This document shows, one piece after another, positions 20,703-33,674 of a stretch of 64,000 bases of DNA. Position 1 is the first letter of the stretch. Each line of letters opens with the position of its first letter. This stretch comes from Asterias amurensis. Its lineage: Eukaryota; Echinodermata; Asteroidea; Forcipulatida; Asteriidae. Below the pieces are notes generated by a model, which was given only the letters and a program-made list of their open reading frames with translations, was not told the origin of the DNA and did not search any database. The translations under genes were made by a program, and so were the position numbers. The stretch is taken from positions 9,863,761 through 9,927,760 of the forward strand of contig NC_092656.1 of assembly GCF_032118995.1 (NCBI RefSeq), read 5' to 3'.

Positions 20703-21094
20703 CTATTTTTCAATTATTTTATCTGTACAATGATCGATGCAAACCCTGGTGGTACCTGTTACGCCGTCCTGTGTGCACGGAAGAACAACAATAATATTGT
20801 AAGCGAAATTTTTACATAAGAAAGGTCGTGAAACAATCGGTCTGCAAAATAATTGTGGTTCGGGAAAGTTAGAGCGTGACTGTTTTTATCGGTTTTTAAC
20901 TCTTCATAAATCATTTTTTATGAAGGTTAAATCCTGCACGGGAATGGGGAAAATATGTCTTTTGGGATAATTCTAGAAACACAAAATGGTAATAGTAATG
21001 TCGTTTGTTAGTTTGTCAGGGGCCATTTGATTGCATGCTAACGAGCTTCTGGTTGCTATAGAGTTAAAGTTGTGTTTCTGCTGGAGGAATAGCC

Positions 21095-21330
21095 TTAAAG
21101 CCATTGGACACTTTTTCAGAACAGAACAACAATTAAAAGTTCACAGATTTACAAATAACTTACAGGGTTTACAGAAGGTAATGACGAAAGACTATACCCT
21201 TGAAAATTTATTCCATGAAATGCTTTACTTTTTGAGAAAACATTAAAACAATTATCAATTCTCGAGATCCAGAATATCGGATTTATTTTACACACATATA
21301 ATGTTATAAAAAGCAGTAATGTTGGAAAAG
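21095..21330 (-). mobile_element. Family C TTAA MITE, truncated, reverse
   Basis: It starts TTAAAGCCATTGGACAC and continues AAAAGTTCACAGATTTACAAA, CAGAAGGTAATG and CATGAAATGCTTTACTTTTT. This is the same order as the complete copy at 23642-24011 read in reverse. The far end is lost near 21330. Confidence 0.8.
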
Positions 21331-21394
21331 CAGCAAACCGAGAAAGCAGCGACTCTGAAGGGATCGAACATTTATTTACTGCATGGATGCGCAA

Positions 21395-21758
21395 ATGTGG
21401 CAACTATCAAAGACCAGTATTCTCACTCGGTGTATCCCAACAATTAATGTAAAAAATAACAAATATGTCAACATTTAGACTCAATTGGTCATCGCAGTAG
21501 CAAGAGAATAATGACAGAAAAACACTCTTGTTGCATACATATGTGTGCTTTTCTGTTGGATACCTAAAAAAGGGCCTAAATTATTTTTTTTATTTGCGTG
21601 AGATCTTTTTTTTTCCTTTCTCAAAACTACGTAACTTCAGAGGGAGCCGTTTCTCACAGTGTATTTTACTATCAACAGCTCTCAATTTCTCGTTACCAAC
21701 TAAGGTTTTATGCTAATAATTATTTTTAGTAATTACCAAAAGTGTCCAGGGCCTTTCA
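21395..21758 (+). mobile_element. Family B TTAA MITE, near full length
   Basis: Internal words CAAAGACCAGTATTCTCACT, CAGAGGGAGCCGTTTCTCAC and the end ACCAAAAGTGTCCAGGGCC. The left terminus is worn. Confidence 0.75.
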
Positions 21759-22243
21759 AGACAAACCAGCAATAGTACAAGTTAATAAGTGATGACATTT
21801 GAGTGAGTGTTCACCATAGAAACCGTAAGCATCATTTGACCATGTAAACGGATTACGTGTCTAGTTATCCGTACCATGTTGTCATGGTAACCGCCTTGTT
21901 TTACGTGTAAACAAAACACTAATGGCCATTAGCTATAATTATTATGTGGGTCACTTATTGACCGCCTGGGCGTGACTGTTTTTACATTTTTTAACGGATT
22001 GCAAATCGTGACATGCGTTACCCAAACAATGCTTCAACGGCTAAACAATGATACATTTTAGTTGGTATTCTGTTTTCTGACTTTGTTTTGTTTTAAGGTC
22101 ACCTTTCACATTGAAGATGATTATGGTATATGATTGCGTACTGTGCCATCATCTTTTGAGTGTCATCGGCAGAGCTACTGGGAGAGTTGCGACAACTTTG
22201 CGATTGGAAGCCATTTATTGTCCAGCAGAAAATTTCCCAAACC

Positions 22244-22364
22244 TGGGCTCGATTTCACAAAGATAGGCCTAAACAACAAATAGGCTTGTCCTAACTTAGG
22301 ACGAGTAACTCGTCATAACTCGAACATAAAACTAGTCCAATAATTCTTAATTGTGAAACCCACC
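22244..22364. mobile_element. Short MITE, ends GGGCTCGATTTCAC / GTGAAACCCACC
   Basis: Inverted ends with CTTGTCCTAACTTAGGACGA in the middle. The outer element at 12100-13517 is the same family. Confidence 0.65.
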
Positions 22365-22442
22365 TCTCACAAATACAAAGATAGTCCCATATTAATATGA
22401 CTGATCCTAAGACCCATTAGAGGTTAGAAAAAACTTATAGAT

Positions 22443-22801
22443 ATTGGCCACTATTGGTAATATTGTCAAAGACCAGTCTTCTCACTTGGTGTATCCCAAC
22501 ATATGCATAACAGAACAAACCTGTAAAAATTTGAGCTCAATCGGTCGTCAAAGTTGCGAGATAATAACGGAAGAAGAAACACCCTTCATGGTCACACGAA
22601 GTTGTGTTTTCAGATGCTTGCTTTCGATACCTCAAATTCTTAATCTGAGGTCTCGAAACAAAATTCGTGGAAAATTACTTCTTTCTCGAAAACTACGTCA
22701 CTTCAGAGGGAGCTGTTTCTCACAATGTTTTAACCTATCAACCTCTCCCCATTTACTCGTAATTATTTTGAGTAATTAGCAATAGTGTCCACTGCCTTTC
22801 A
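22443..22801 (+). mobile_element. Family B TTAA MITE, near full length
   Basis: Begins CCACTATTGGTAATATTG, contains GTCGTCAAAGTTGCGAGAT and the internal GATACCTCAAATT/TCTGAGGTCTCG hairpin, and ends CAATAGTGTCCACTGCCTTTC. Close in sequence to the copies at 19804, 32560 and 46905. Confidence 0.85.
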
Positions 22802-23641
22802 GTCTTGTCCTAAAATTAGGACGAGTATTAAACTCATCCTAACTCAAATTAATCGTGTGTCCCACCCAAGGTGTCGTCCCCCCCCCCTCTCTCTCTCTCT
22901 CCATCTTAATAAAAAGCTTAGGTTCTGAGTTAGTCACGCAACCCTGTGTACTGTATCAGTGCTCCCTCCAGCACCTCACCCCTCCAGTGTGCGTATACGC
23001 TGCCTCTAGTTAAAAAGTGTCCGGTGTTTTAATTATACCCGGCAGTGATGAAAGTTTTGCCCGTTATATCCATGTTTGTTTTGTTTTGTAGTGAGTTGAT
23101 GAGGGGAGAGAAGAAAGTACAGTCAAACAAACCTCAAGCAGACCCTGTTTGTTGAGCGTCTAGAAAAGAGGGAATTATGAGAGCATAAAAGAAGCGCAAG
23201 GGTCATAGGGTTAAAAGAGAAAAGGGCACATCAATAGTGCTTAATCCCGCGCCATTCACATCTGAAGGATGTTTTAGTGTGTTTTCCCCTGCCACAACAA
23301 AAGGACATCTTCGCGAGCTGTATCTCTTTGTTGTCTGATTATTATTGGTCTGTGGTAGGGGAGTGAGTACCGTCTCATCATGTAACAACTGAGTCATGTA
23401 ACAACCGTAAGAGTCCGTGAATTATTTCTTTCTTTTTTGCAATGTTCCACCTCACTCACTCTATCTCTCGCATTCAGCATTCACGAGATTCAACCATAAC
23501 CCCATTTCTTGCCTTTGAAGGGTGGCATCCAAACAAAAGTTACCATGGAAACGATTGTTGTCGTTTGAAATCAATCTGATGCATGACCAAATGCTTTATA
23601 TATTTTGCTTGTCATCCGTCCATGCCGATTCTCTGTAGCTG

Positions 23642-24011
23642 TTAAAGCCATTATACACTTTCGGTAAACAGTATTGTCCAAGTCCCACACTTCGTGTATC
23701 ACAACTTATATAAAAAATAACAATCTTGTGGAAATTTAGGCTCAATCGGACATCGGAGTCGGGAGAAAATAACGGGAAAACCCACTCCTGTTTTCGCGCG
23801 TTTCGTCGTGTCATGACATGTGTTTATAACAAATCCGTAATTCTCGTTAACGAGAATTTATATTGTTTTACCGTTTTCTCAAAAAGTAAAGCATTTCATG
23901 GGCTAATATTTCAAGAGAAGTCTTTCACCATTACCTTCTGTAAACCCTGTAAATTATTTGTAAATCTGTGAACTTTTTTTTTTCTGTACCGAAAGGGTCC
24001 AATGGCTTTAA
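23642..24011 (+). mobile_element. Family C TTAA MITE, full length
   Basis: TTAA at 23642 and 24008. The left end is AGCCATTATACACTTTCGG and the right end CCGAAAGGGTCCAATGGCT. Internal parts include AATCGGACATCGGAGTCGGG and a TAATTCTCGTTAACGAGAATT palindrome-like centre. 370 bp, non-coding. Confidence 0.9.
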
Positions 24012-24572
24012 TAACACGAACAAGGATTGGTTGAATGCAGAACACTCTTTCGCCATTAATTCTTATGTATCTTTCTGCGTTCACTAAAGATTATTGATCT
24101 ACTTTTTTTTATAGACTGATCCCACCTGCAATTATGGCACTTTTTGGGTGAATTAATCTAGGTTCAGTTCAACAAAGCCAGTGCACGATTAATCCATAAT
24201 GTATCATTAAAAAGAAAATGCACTGTAACATGTGTCAGTTGCTACTGGTAAAGTCATAATTAAATGTTCTACTCAATACTAGTACTCAGTGTACATATAT
24301 TTTCCATTACGAGCCATGTACACTCCTTCCAAAATATTTATTTTAACATGAGACCTACAAATTGTTCCTACCGAAAACTACAGCAGAATGAAACCTCCTC
24401 CCCCAGCTGCTGTGAGAGAGGCTCCCTCACCTGATACATTTAAAAAAGAAAAGTATTCACAACTTCAACCTGTTAAATATCAAAAGTAGAGCGCATTATA
24501 GTAGTTAGAGTCCCCAGCACCACACAACTGCAACCTATACATCCCTACATTGGGAGATTGATTGCAGTACAG

Positions 24573-24598
24573 ATCCAGATCCAGATCCAGATCCAGAC
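24573..24598. repeat. Short hexamer repeat (GATCCA)n
   Basis: About four copies of the hexamer CAGATC in a row, a simple microsatellite. Confidence 0.8.
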
Positions 24599-24849
24599 AT
24601 GTTGCACGGTATACAAGAAATAGCAAATCCTTAAATTCTGCTGTGACAATCACTTGCGCTGGTTATCAAAGAGTAAAGAAGTATTTATTCTTTGTATAAT
24701 ATTCATTCATGCTTTAGCTTTAAATAATGAACCTATCCATTTATGAAATTCAGAAGCATTGCTTGAGTTTTCTGTCACTGTTTGTGAATTATTCTGACTG
24801 TTAAATTAAGTACTTACGGTTTGGACACTGATTATATTACACTTAGATT

Positions 24850-25435
24850 ATAAATGGGCATTGAGGCAGCAAGGGGCATCGATGTACCAAAAGGCATTGA
24901 GGCACCTGAGGGCATGGAGGCATTGAGTTGCCAAAGGGCATTCTAGCATGTGCATTAAAGGGCATTGAGGCACCAAAGGGCATTGAGGCACCAACAGGTC
25001 ATTGAGGCAAAAAAGGGCATTGGAACCAATGGGGATTGAGCACCAAGGGACATCGATGTACCGAAGGACAATGAGGCACCAATGGCTTTGAGGCACGGAG
25101 GGGCGTTGCGATACCAATGGGCATGGAAGAACCAAAGGACATTGATGCACCAAGGGCATTGAGGCACTAATGGTTATCGAGGCAGGAAATGCAATGAGGC
25201 ACCAAAGGGCAATGAGGCATCAAAGGGGCATTATTGAGGCACTAATAGCCATCAAGGCACGAAAGGCAATGAGGCACCAAGGGGTTTGAGGCACCAATGG
25301 GGCATTGCGGCACCAATGGACATTGAGGCACCAAGCGGCATTGAGGCACCAAGGGCATTGAGGCACTTATGGCCATCGAGGCACGAAAGGCAATGAGGCA
25401 CCAAAGGGCAATGACGCACCAAAGGGCATCGAGTT
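24850..25435. repeat. Minisatellite, 18 bp unit, ~580 bp
   Basis: Repeats of GGCATTGAGGCACCAAAG and close variants, with higher-order spacing of about 36 and 54 bp. Minus-strand ORFs rich in the words MPLVPQCPLV come from the repeat having a period divisible by three, not from a gene. Confidence 0.9.
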
Positions 25436-25439
25436 GCAT

Positions 25440-26130
25440 AGTCCCAATCAGCTTACAAAGCCTTGCGCATATTTTGAACGTTTGGAGCCATTAAAGTGTG
25501 CAATTTTGCATCCTTCGAAGCGACCACAGGTTCACAAACATTACTCAAACACACGCAAGAACTGGGCTGGCCCAGTTACTACCAGCATAACCTCTTCTCA
25601 TAATAGCAAGTCAAGCCGTGGTTTGTATCACCAAACAACAGTTTGTAATAAACACGGGGGCCTAGGGGCGACATTAACAACCCCAATCAACCATCCCCCA
25701 CTCCAGTTTCTCTCAAGTGGATGAAGACGAGTTGTTTGAATGTAGTTAGGGAGAAAACATATGAAGAGGGAGGCCGGCCGGAGGCAGGAGGGCTTTGTGT
25801 ATGTTTGCTCTCTCCATGGTGAAAACGCACTGATAAACATCTTAAATGCTGAAGATGGGACACGTTCTGTCTCATGAAGAAAAACAGCTCTAAAGTCTTC
25901 AGGATTGTTATCAGTGGTTCACTCTCTCGATGAACCTCTCAAGGGCTTTTAACTGGTGTTAGTACATCATCAGTTTATGTCGTTGGTGTTAATGGGTGCG
26001 TGAGGGCTGAAGAGGTTGGGTCGTGTATGTTTATGGGAGGGCTGTATCGGGTGTTTAGAGGCTTTGTGAACTGAAGAGGTGTTTCATGGCTGTTGGTTGG
26101 GCACTGTATACACCGAGTGTGTGATATGGT
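25440..26130. other. Intergenic sequence, no feature recognised
   Basis: No gene, inverted termini or tandem unit is visible. Two overlapping minus-strand ORFs near 25630-25875 have no recognisable domain or splice sites. Confidence 0.35.
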
Positions 26131-26131
26131 G

Positions 26132-26528
26132 TTAAAGATGCTATGTCAGATTTTTGGCCAATTTTAACCCCAAAAGTTTGATTTAAAATTCAATAGGTAT
26201 TTTGATGGGGGTCGAGAAAGTTACAAGCTTTCATTTGAGCCATTGCTCAAAAAAGTCCGCCAATTATAAGTAGCAGTGAAATAGAGTGCTCAAAATTAGT
26301 TTTTGTCGGGATCCCGACAATATATCACGTGACCAATTCTTAGGTGTTTTATAAGAAACGTTGTAAATTGTTGTCATGGTTCCTGACCATTAAAAGTAAA
26401 ACTTTTCTTCGTAAGAGCGGGTGATACTCTTTGAAATACCATTCACTCAAAAAGATCTATTTTTAAATGTTTTGAGCCAAAAATCTGACATAATGTTTGG
26501 GGCCAAAAATCTGACATAGCATCTTTAA
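26132..26528. mobile_element. TTAA MITE, family D, full length
   Basis: TTAA at 26132 and 26525. Termini AGATGCTATGTCAGATTTTT and its inverted complement, with a repeat of the inner word (AAAAATCTGACATA) twice near the right end. A GTCGGGATCCCGAC palindrome sits in the middle. About 397 bp, non-coding. Confidence 0.9.
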
Positions 26529-26675
26529 AGGTGTATTCAATGAATGGATTATGGGGAGTTGATATAGTGAGAAATGTTAAACCAATTGCCAAGACTAGTC
26601 ACCATGGATTTAAGGGTTTTGTGAGATATGGTAGTAGAGATAGGGCAGGGCTGAGATTGTATTAACACAAACAAA

Positions 26676-27060
26676 ATATGTGACCCGCTAAGTGAAAATG
26701 AGTCAGATGTCGCCCAATGCATTATTAAGTCATGGACAGTTTAATGGGGGGAAACCTTGAGAACACTTACCTTTAGACTATAAAGCTATGAATTCAACAA
26801 TTTTGTGATCATACTTATCTCTAATTTGTATCCTTTCGCGTGCAACGGTAATTTAAACATCACTTTACTTGTAATTCGTTTTACAGAAAAAAATATGTAT
26901 TGGCTAATTTCAAACGGGAGTAACTCTGCAACGCGACACTCCCCAAAGCTTAGACATTATACCAAATTACTGCTGCTGGTGTGTTCTTTCCAGCCATGCA
27001 TACAACTCAAATCTTGAAATTGTCAGCATCTGACTCATTTTCACGTAGCGGGTCACATAT
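26676..27060. mobile_element. MITE with ATATGTGACCCGC termini (family E)
   Basis: Inverted ends: ATATGTGACCCGCTAAGTGA on the left, TCACGTAGCGGGTCACATAT on the right, then AATGAGTCAGATG/CATCTGACTCATT inside. 385 bp, non-coding. Confidence 0.9.
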
Positions 27061-27270
27061 GAAGATTGGAGAAAAGTTTCCTAGTTGGGTGGAGATAATG
27101 TTAAAAGAATTTCAAGAAGTTGAATTGTAGAGGACTAAACACTCTCTACATCATCTGAAGATTCGGTCATAACAATTAAAGGGCCTCTTTCAAGAAAAAT
27201 TGAAGGCACAGTGAGACCAATTAAAAATCACGAAGTTAATAATATGACCCAACACTGTTTGGTATAGGGT

Positions 27271-27812
27271 CAGGGCCCAATTTCAAAAAGCTGCTTAAAG
27301 GAAGACGTTGCCTTGGATCGGACGTGTTGGTCTATAAAAAGCGTTTGAAACCGTTTGTTATGAAATGCATAATTTGTATGGTTGGAAAGATGTTTTAAAA
27401 GTAGAATATAATGATCCACACAAGTATCACTCGAAATTGCACGGTTTTTCCTTTTACGTCGCGAACTAACACGGTCGGCCATTATTTTATTTGACTCCCA
27501 TAAATGCCCGACGAGGTAAAAACAAGACCACGCAATTTCAAGGCATATTTGTGTAGATCATTGTATTCTACTTTTACAAAACCTTTCTACCCATATTATA
27601 TGCATTTTATAACAAACGGTTATCAAACGCTTTTTAAAGACCAACTCGACCGATCCAAGGCAACGTGTTCCTTTCGAGCATAAGTAGCCAAGCACCACAG
27701 CATATAATGCTTACCAGAATACAGTTACCAGCCAAAACAGCATGTATCATGTACAATCTGTGACTGGTATCCTGCTAACTCTTGCTAAGCAGAACATTTT
27801 CTAAAACCTGCC
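27271..27812. mobile_element. Family F MITE split by a family A MITE
   Basis: The left end CAGGGCCCAATTTC...AGCTGCTTAA stops at the family A insert. To its right, AGCACCACAGCATATAATGC...CTTGCTAAGCAGAACA continues family F. The right terminus is not clear. Confidence 0.65.
27295..27676. mobile_element. Palindromic TTAA MITE, family A, inserted in family F
   Basis: TTAA at 27295; the right border has changed to TTCGA. Inverted arms AGGAAGACGTTGCCTTGG and CCAAGGCAACGTGTTCCT. The palindromic centre (ACTCCCATAAATG...) is partly decayed. Confidence 0.85.
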
Positions 27813-30800
27813 ATCAGAAGAACAAAATCCTACGAAATCACAGGCCTGTTACGTTGGTGCATGGAGGAAGAATCTATTTTCTTCCTCCATGGTTGGTGGA
27901 TTAAAGTAAGTAAGACCTGCCCAGATCAACTAACTAATACAGGATTTAAAAGTTTGTTGCCTAGAATTAAGGGTCCCTTTCACTGAGCCTCACCCCAACT
28001 CTATTGACTGCTTAATCCAGAATCTTCAACCATAAACAAGAATCTTCTTCACCAATTAAATCTTTCCATTGATAAGAGTCTTTTGTCGATCCGAGGGATC
28101 TACTATCCTCTCTTCTTTTGTCCAAACTCCTCAGAAGCTGACAGTGATGACCAAACAATCGAAGGCGTCTCATCAGAGAAGATGGTCTTTTATCAAACTT
28201 TTATAAAATTAATGAAACTGTCAGGTTTGATGAATTCCTTGCGTTAAAGGAGGTAAATAGAGTGTTCTTACGGTGGACATTGTTATGTATATGTATGATG
28301 AGATTTTGCCTAACCATGGAGGTAGAAGTGCCTAACATAACATGGCTCAAAAGCCACTCCAATGAGGGCTACACTTTCTACCTCCATGCTTTGCCTGTCG
28401 AAATAAAACATTATGGTCAAGAGGGCTTTAAACTAATTCAAGGCATATCCAACCCTGGTCACGACACGTACTCTGAGCACGGCACTTAACCATAAATGTT
28501 TGGTAACAAATTGGGAAGGTTTTGCTTGCTGCTAAGCACAACAGAAATATGCTTACAAGAATAAGGTTCACAGCTCAACATTTTGTTTTTACATGCTTAT
28601 AGTTCTGCTTAGCAGACAAAATGTCAAGCTATATAAAGCAGCTCTACGAAACTTTGCCAAACATTAATTAAGACAAACCCTTCATGTGTTTGATTCCTGG
28701 GCCAACGAGGAATGGGCAAAGGGCAAGGATGTTGGGAATACATCATAAACACAGCATCCTAATCACCGTCCCGTTTTAGTTGAAGGTACAAGTAAAAGAA
28801 GAGGCTTTTCAATCCCGGGCGCATCCGTATAGCAGTCAGCAGATGGCATGCCGAGGGTTTAATGTAATTATCTACCTGGATTCCTTGACCACTGATGAGC
28901 AGAAGGAAGGATGCACAGTGGGGCCTGGGTCCCATGTGACACCGTCAAGGTCCTTTTTTTTTCAATCTCATCAAAGATATTATATAACCTTGTATGATAC
29001 ACTGTGAGATGGAGTCTCTAATTTAAATTATTATTTTAATTCAGTGTCTCTTGGGATGATGGCTGAGGGTGTTTCTTTGTTGGTGAGGACGACAAACTCC
29101 TTAGGGGAACTTTTCCTATTGATTTGATATGTAGCTTATTTTTGTGTTTTCAATTTGTCATGTTTTACATGGTTGACGAGGAGGCAGAATTGGAGCATGC
29201 GGGACAACCTATAAGCATTAGCCTTTATGTGGATTGGTGGCCACTTTAGTGTTTTAGATAGATACGTTTATTCAATGTTGCAAACAGGACTGCACTTTTT
29301 AATTTTGGAGTGCATGACACAGACAAATTTACCCGAACCAAATAGTGTTATAGTAATGTGTAAACCATATCTCAAAATGGCTTATTTAGATCCTACCAGT
29401 TGTAGTTTTTTTGGTTTATCAAATAGAAGGTTTGGTGATCACTCTTAAAATTAATGGGGTTACAAACCTTTGGTTAGTCAGATTGGTACAGTATCAAGCA
29501 TTTTTGCACTTTGAAGTAATGTGGTTATATTAAAATATTTTGTTATGCCTCAAAACTTCAATTTGAGAAGCGCGACTGTCTCTCATTTTGTGTATTTTCA
29601 TTGAGAAGTTATTGTTTCGGTAGTTTTTGGCCATACCTCAAAAAATGGACCACATACTTTTACTATTTGTATCCGGGATTAAAACAATCAAAGCAAACCC
29701 AAGGAATAGACCTAATCCTTTTTTCTTTTTCTTTTTTCGTTTTAAGCTTATGACACAAAAAAAACAAGAGGCTAATCAGTGCCAGGACAATCTTCTAAAC
29801 ATCGCTTACTCCAGACGGTACGATGGGAATTGTTTTATTTAGAAAAAGGGCTTTGATGAACCTTTTAGTTATTAAATTAATGGCCTCATCCTACAGAAAA
29901 CTTATCACCTAAAGATAACGATCGCTCAAAATCATTGAGCAGTTTAACAATTGCTACTCTCACTACAGAATTTATTCACAACTTTAGACACATGGGCTTT
30001 CCTAAAACTTAATCCCAAACACTTCAAAACATAATAGTTGCACGTTCTCAATCCCAACCTCCTTCCATTGCAGTTTAAAAAGAGCATTTTGATGGACTTA
30101 ATCCACCTGCCTTTATGCCCCCAATGACACCCCTCTCAACACGCCTGTTCACGTTCTTAATAATTCAAACAAAATCCATACGGGCTCACTCTCATCTTTC
30201 TCTCTCCTCTGCCTGCTAATCAATTATCCAAACACTCAAATGCAGCAGCTTATCAGTCGAGAAACTAATCAATGGCCACCGGTATTGAATTGGTTGCCGA
30301 GTCCTAGCTGCTCCGGAAGGGACTTTACATTCAGAGCAAAGGAGCATTGTGAACTTTAATAGATAGACTCACCACAAGAGGGCGCTATTGCTCTTCCATC
30401 GTGTACCGTGACCCAGTTTGTTGGTATAGGCGATTGCCTGCCTTCTGGTGATGAAGAAAAAGAGCAGTGCGAATGAATTTTAATAATTAAGCGACCGAAG
30501 TACTTATACGTGTACTTAAAGTATGCAATGGAGGCACTGCCCTTCATGGGTATTGCCTTACCCGCTTTATAAAGAGCTGCCCTTTACCAGATCAAGGAAG
30601 TATTGCAACATCACTACAAGACAAAGGCTTAAAAGGCCTAAGATGAGGAAAGTGGAGCAAATATTGACACGATTGGTATTGATTGTAAAAGAGTCAAAAT
30701 TTCCCTTGCTTATTATCATAAGTGAACTTGCTCAGACTGTAACCAGTAGGGAAACCTGTCAATAAGGGTACTTGCTATGTGAACCAGAAGTACCAGGGTT

Positions 30801-30820
30801 AACTTCTAGTTCTGTTCCAC
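27813..30820. other. 3 kb intergenic block, one decayed repeat
   Basis: 28500-28665 resembles a decayed family F copy (CTGCTAAGCACAACAGAAATATGCTTA...). ORFs at 28262-28489, 28780-29007 and 29227-29448 have no recognisable domain or consistent splice sites. Otherwise nothing is recognised. Confidence 0.35.
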
Positions 30821-31024
30821 AATAAGGGTTGTGGGTTCTTTAAAATGCACTACCAATCATAATCCACATGGCCAATGCCTTAATAATGTCCTATTAGGAC
30901 AAAGCACCTACTTTGCTCAAGGATTCAATTGTCATGACCAGGACTCGAACCCACACTCTGCTGATCAGAAACACAATAGCTCAAGTATGACGCTTTTAAC
31001 CACTCCGCCTCCACACGCTAAACC
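30820..31024 (-). mobile_element. tRNA-Leu-like SINE (reverse)
   Basis: On the minus strand: box A GGAGGCGGAGTGGTTAAAAG, anticodon arm TACTTGAG, variable arm with CAGCAGAG, and box B GGTTCGAGTCC. The body that follows (GTCCTAATAGGACATT...TTTTAAAGAACCC) is the same family as 4800-5160, 5' part only. Confidence 0.75.
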
Positions 31025-32559
31025 ACGGAGTAAGTCAATGTCTTTAAACAAAATTGGAAAGGGCAACTTGCCCACCTCCAACCCTTCCCCTCCCCCTAGC
31101 GATAAAATATTGATTCAATCATCTTCAAAGATAAAACGGAGCAAAGACAGACAATTCCCAAACATTTGACTTTCTCAGAGACTTACCCGGATTTTTCCTT
31201 GTGAATGAAAATTTTCCTTGCGACTTTCGATCATGGATTCTTCCAAGCTGGACTTTGAAATCGGCTCCAACTATTTGGAAGAAAAGAGAAAAAAAAACGG
31301 AAAATACAAATTGTTTTTACACATAGATCATGGAGATGGGGGACACCCTTATGGTCACCAAACATCAACATTTTGGTATTGGACTGATACATTTATTGAC
31401 ATACGATGGGTTCCATGCGTCCCAACGTATTCGGATACCGAACTGAACTCGTCCCAAGTCCTAAGATTAATCCCTCATAGGACGATTTTCATGGTGAACT
31501 CGGCGGCAGGACTGGTATGACTTGCCCGAGTGAGAAACAATTACTATTATTGGGACTACAGTCTTCAATCCTTCACGGGCATAATGCAGTCCTCAGTCCT
31601 TCACAATCACAGAACTCCCTGCTGGGGAGGGTTCTCAATGAGCCTGAAGTTGTAAATCCTTCAAAATTAGACAACTCTCTGAAGAGGACTTGAACGGAGT
31701 TCATGTTTTTGATTTCTGACCCATGTGCTCCATTAGTTTAAAATGTACGTTTACAATCCGAGACAGAAAACACATTTACAAGGATTCATAACACAACAGT
31801 TAGATCACACTGGGAGAGGAGGGGACGGGAACAGGCTGGAGGTACATGTATCATCCTCAGGCAAACATATTTAGCATAAAAACATCAACATGGGTATCAG
31901 TCATACTCACCACATGAGGGCGCTGTTTCAGTCTAATGGATGTTTCAGTGAACTGTGTACTACCCATGAACTGCCTATTGTTTTCTTTCTCTATTTTTAA
32001 CCCAAAATACATCACGAACACCAAAACCATCAACTGCTGATACATATATATATTTGTTTTACTTAATAGAATTTTATTATCAAGGCATAACTTTAAATTG
32101 AGTTTTAAAGTAAAAAGTTAAAAGTTACAAAATAAATTATGTTAAAAGGCTTCTGGAATGGTCTGCAATTCGGTGGTGAAAAAGACAAGACACAAAATAT
32201 AAAGGGAACCACTTGTAATAGATGTTAAATTTGCATCGGGGATAAAGAATATCATAACCACTTTTGTATTTTCGCAGGTATCCGAATTCTTCCAACTATT
32301 TGCAGAGCACTTTTTGTCACAAAGACGTTTTTTTTTGTTTATTACCTCAGATTTCAATCAAACAATTGTCGGAAACAATTAGGTAACTTTTCTATCCATT
32401 CTTGTTGGAATTTTGAGGGTGATTTAAAAAAAAAAAAAATTGAAAAACAACCACTAGGCTAAGCTAATTAACAAACTCAACTTATTTTCAGTATAAGCCT
32501 GTATCCCTTCACGTCGAAGCACTTTTCGATTGATTTTAATAAAGTACTGAATACAACCA
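31025..32559. other. Intergenic sequence, one unassigned ORF
   Basis: 31218-31520 (+) is a 100-codon frame (MDSSKLDFEIGSNYLEE...) that I cannot assign. Its 3' part (GTCCTAAG...AGGACGAT) resembles MITE sequence. The rest is AT-rich with no feature seen. Confidence 0.3.
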
Positions 32560-33064
32560 TTAAAGACACTGGACACTTTTCTTCTCAGTTGGTGTGGTTG
32601 TCGTTAGGAATATTGAATGTGGTGGAAAGGAAAATTACCCTTTCTATTTCCTGTACACTTTTAAGACATTTGTTTCGACTCTAGGATTTGGAATCTAAAA
32701 CCAAAACCATTGATTGACATCTTGTATCTCAACATATGCATAAAATAACAAACCTGTGAAAATTTGAGCTCAATCGGTCGTAGATGTTGCGAGATAATAA
32801 TGAAAGAAAAAACACCCTTGTCGCACCATGGTCACACGAAGCTGTGTGCTTTCAGATGCTTGATTTCGAGACCTCAAGTTCTAAATCTTAAGTCTCGAAA
32901 CCAAATTCGTGGAAAATTACTTCGTTCTCGAAAACTACTTCACTTCAGAGGGAGCTGTTTCTCACAATGTTTATACATCAACCTCTCCCCATTACTCGTA
33001 ATCAAGAAATGTTTTATGATAATAATTATTTTTAGTAATTACCAATAGTGTCCACTGCCTTTAA
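32560..33064 (+). mobile_element. Family B TTAA MITE with ~100 bp extra sequence
   Basis: TTAA at 32560 and 33061. The left end AAGACACTGGACAC is followed by ~110 bp not found in other copies (about 32600-32715), then the usual ATAACAAACCTGTGAAAATT and end CAATAGTGTCCACTGCC. Confidence 0.8.
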
Positions 33065-33674
33065 AAGGGTGATGGGTGCAAAGGGGTCCCCTTTATTGTA
33101 TCTCTTGTCATGTGCAATGGTATCGTAACTTGCTCACATTTGCACAATTTTATAAATTAGAATACATTCAAACAAAGTACCAGAAAAGTACTTTCATGTG
33201 TTTATCAAAAAGCGGTACAAAGGAATTTTACAGGCACTTGAAATATCCCAAAATTAAATAAAGATTAGGACCATAAATCATTGTAATCTCCTAATGATGA
33301 TAAAAAATATATATATTTACAGTCGAAGATGTGAAATATTCAAATGTATTCTAATGAGCACCTTACTTCTCAACAAGTCTCTTGCGAGTTAGATTTAAAT
33401 AATGTCTGGTTCAGTACAATGACTTGCTTGGTCACAATGTGCTTACATTTGAATTCCTCAGACTATACTAGACAGTTGCTATGTCAAATGGTTCGGGGCA
33501 AGGCTTTGCATAGCAACCTCCAGATGAGCAAACCCTGGTACCATTGTGCCAAACATCTTACATAACACCCAAAAGCTTGCCCCTACTCGTGTGACGTTGC
33601 AACTGTCTCGATAGTCGGAGGAAATCAAATTTAAGCGTTACTTGTGATCAAGCACGTCATTGTACCAGACAATA

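Noticed and set aside
24848-25439. Minus-strand ORFs rich in Pro, Leu, Val, Cys
   Set aside because: They are translations of an 18 bp minisatellite whose period is a multiple of three.
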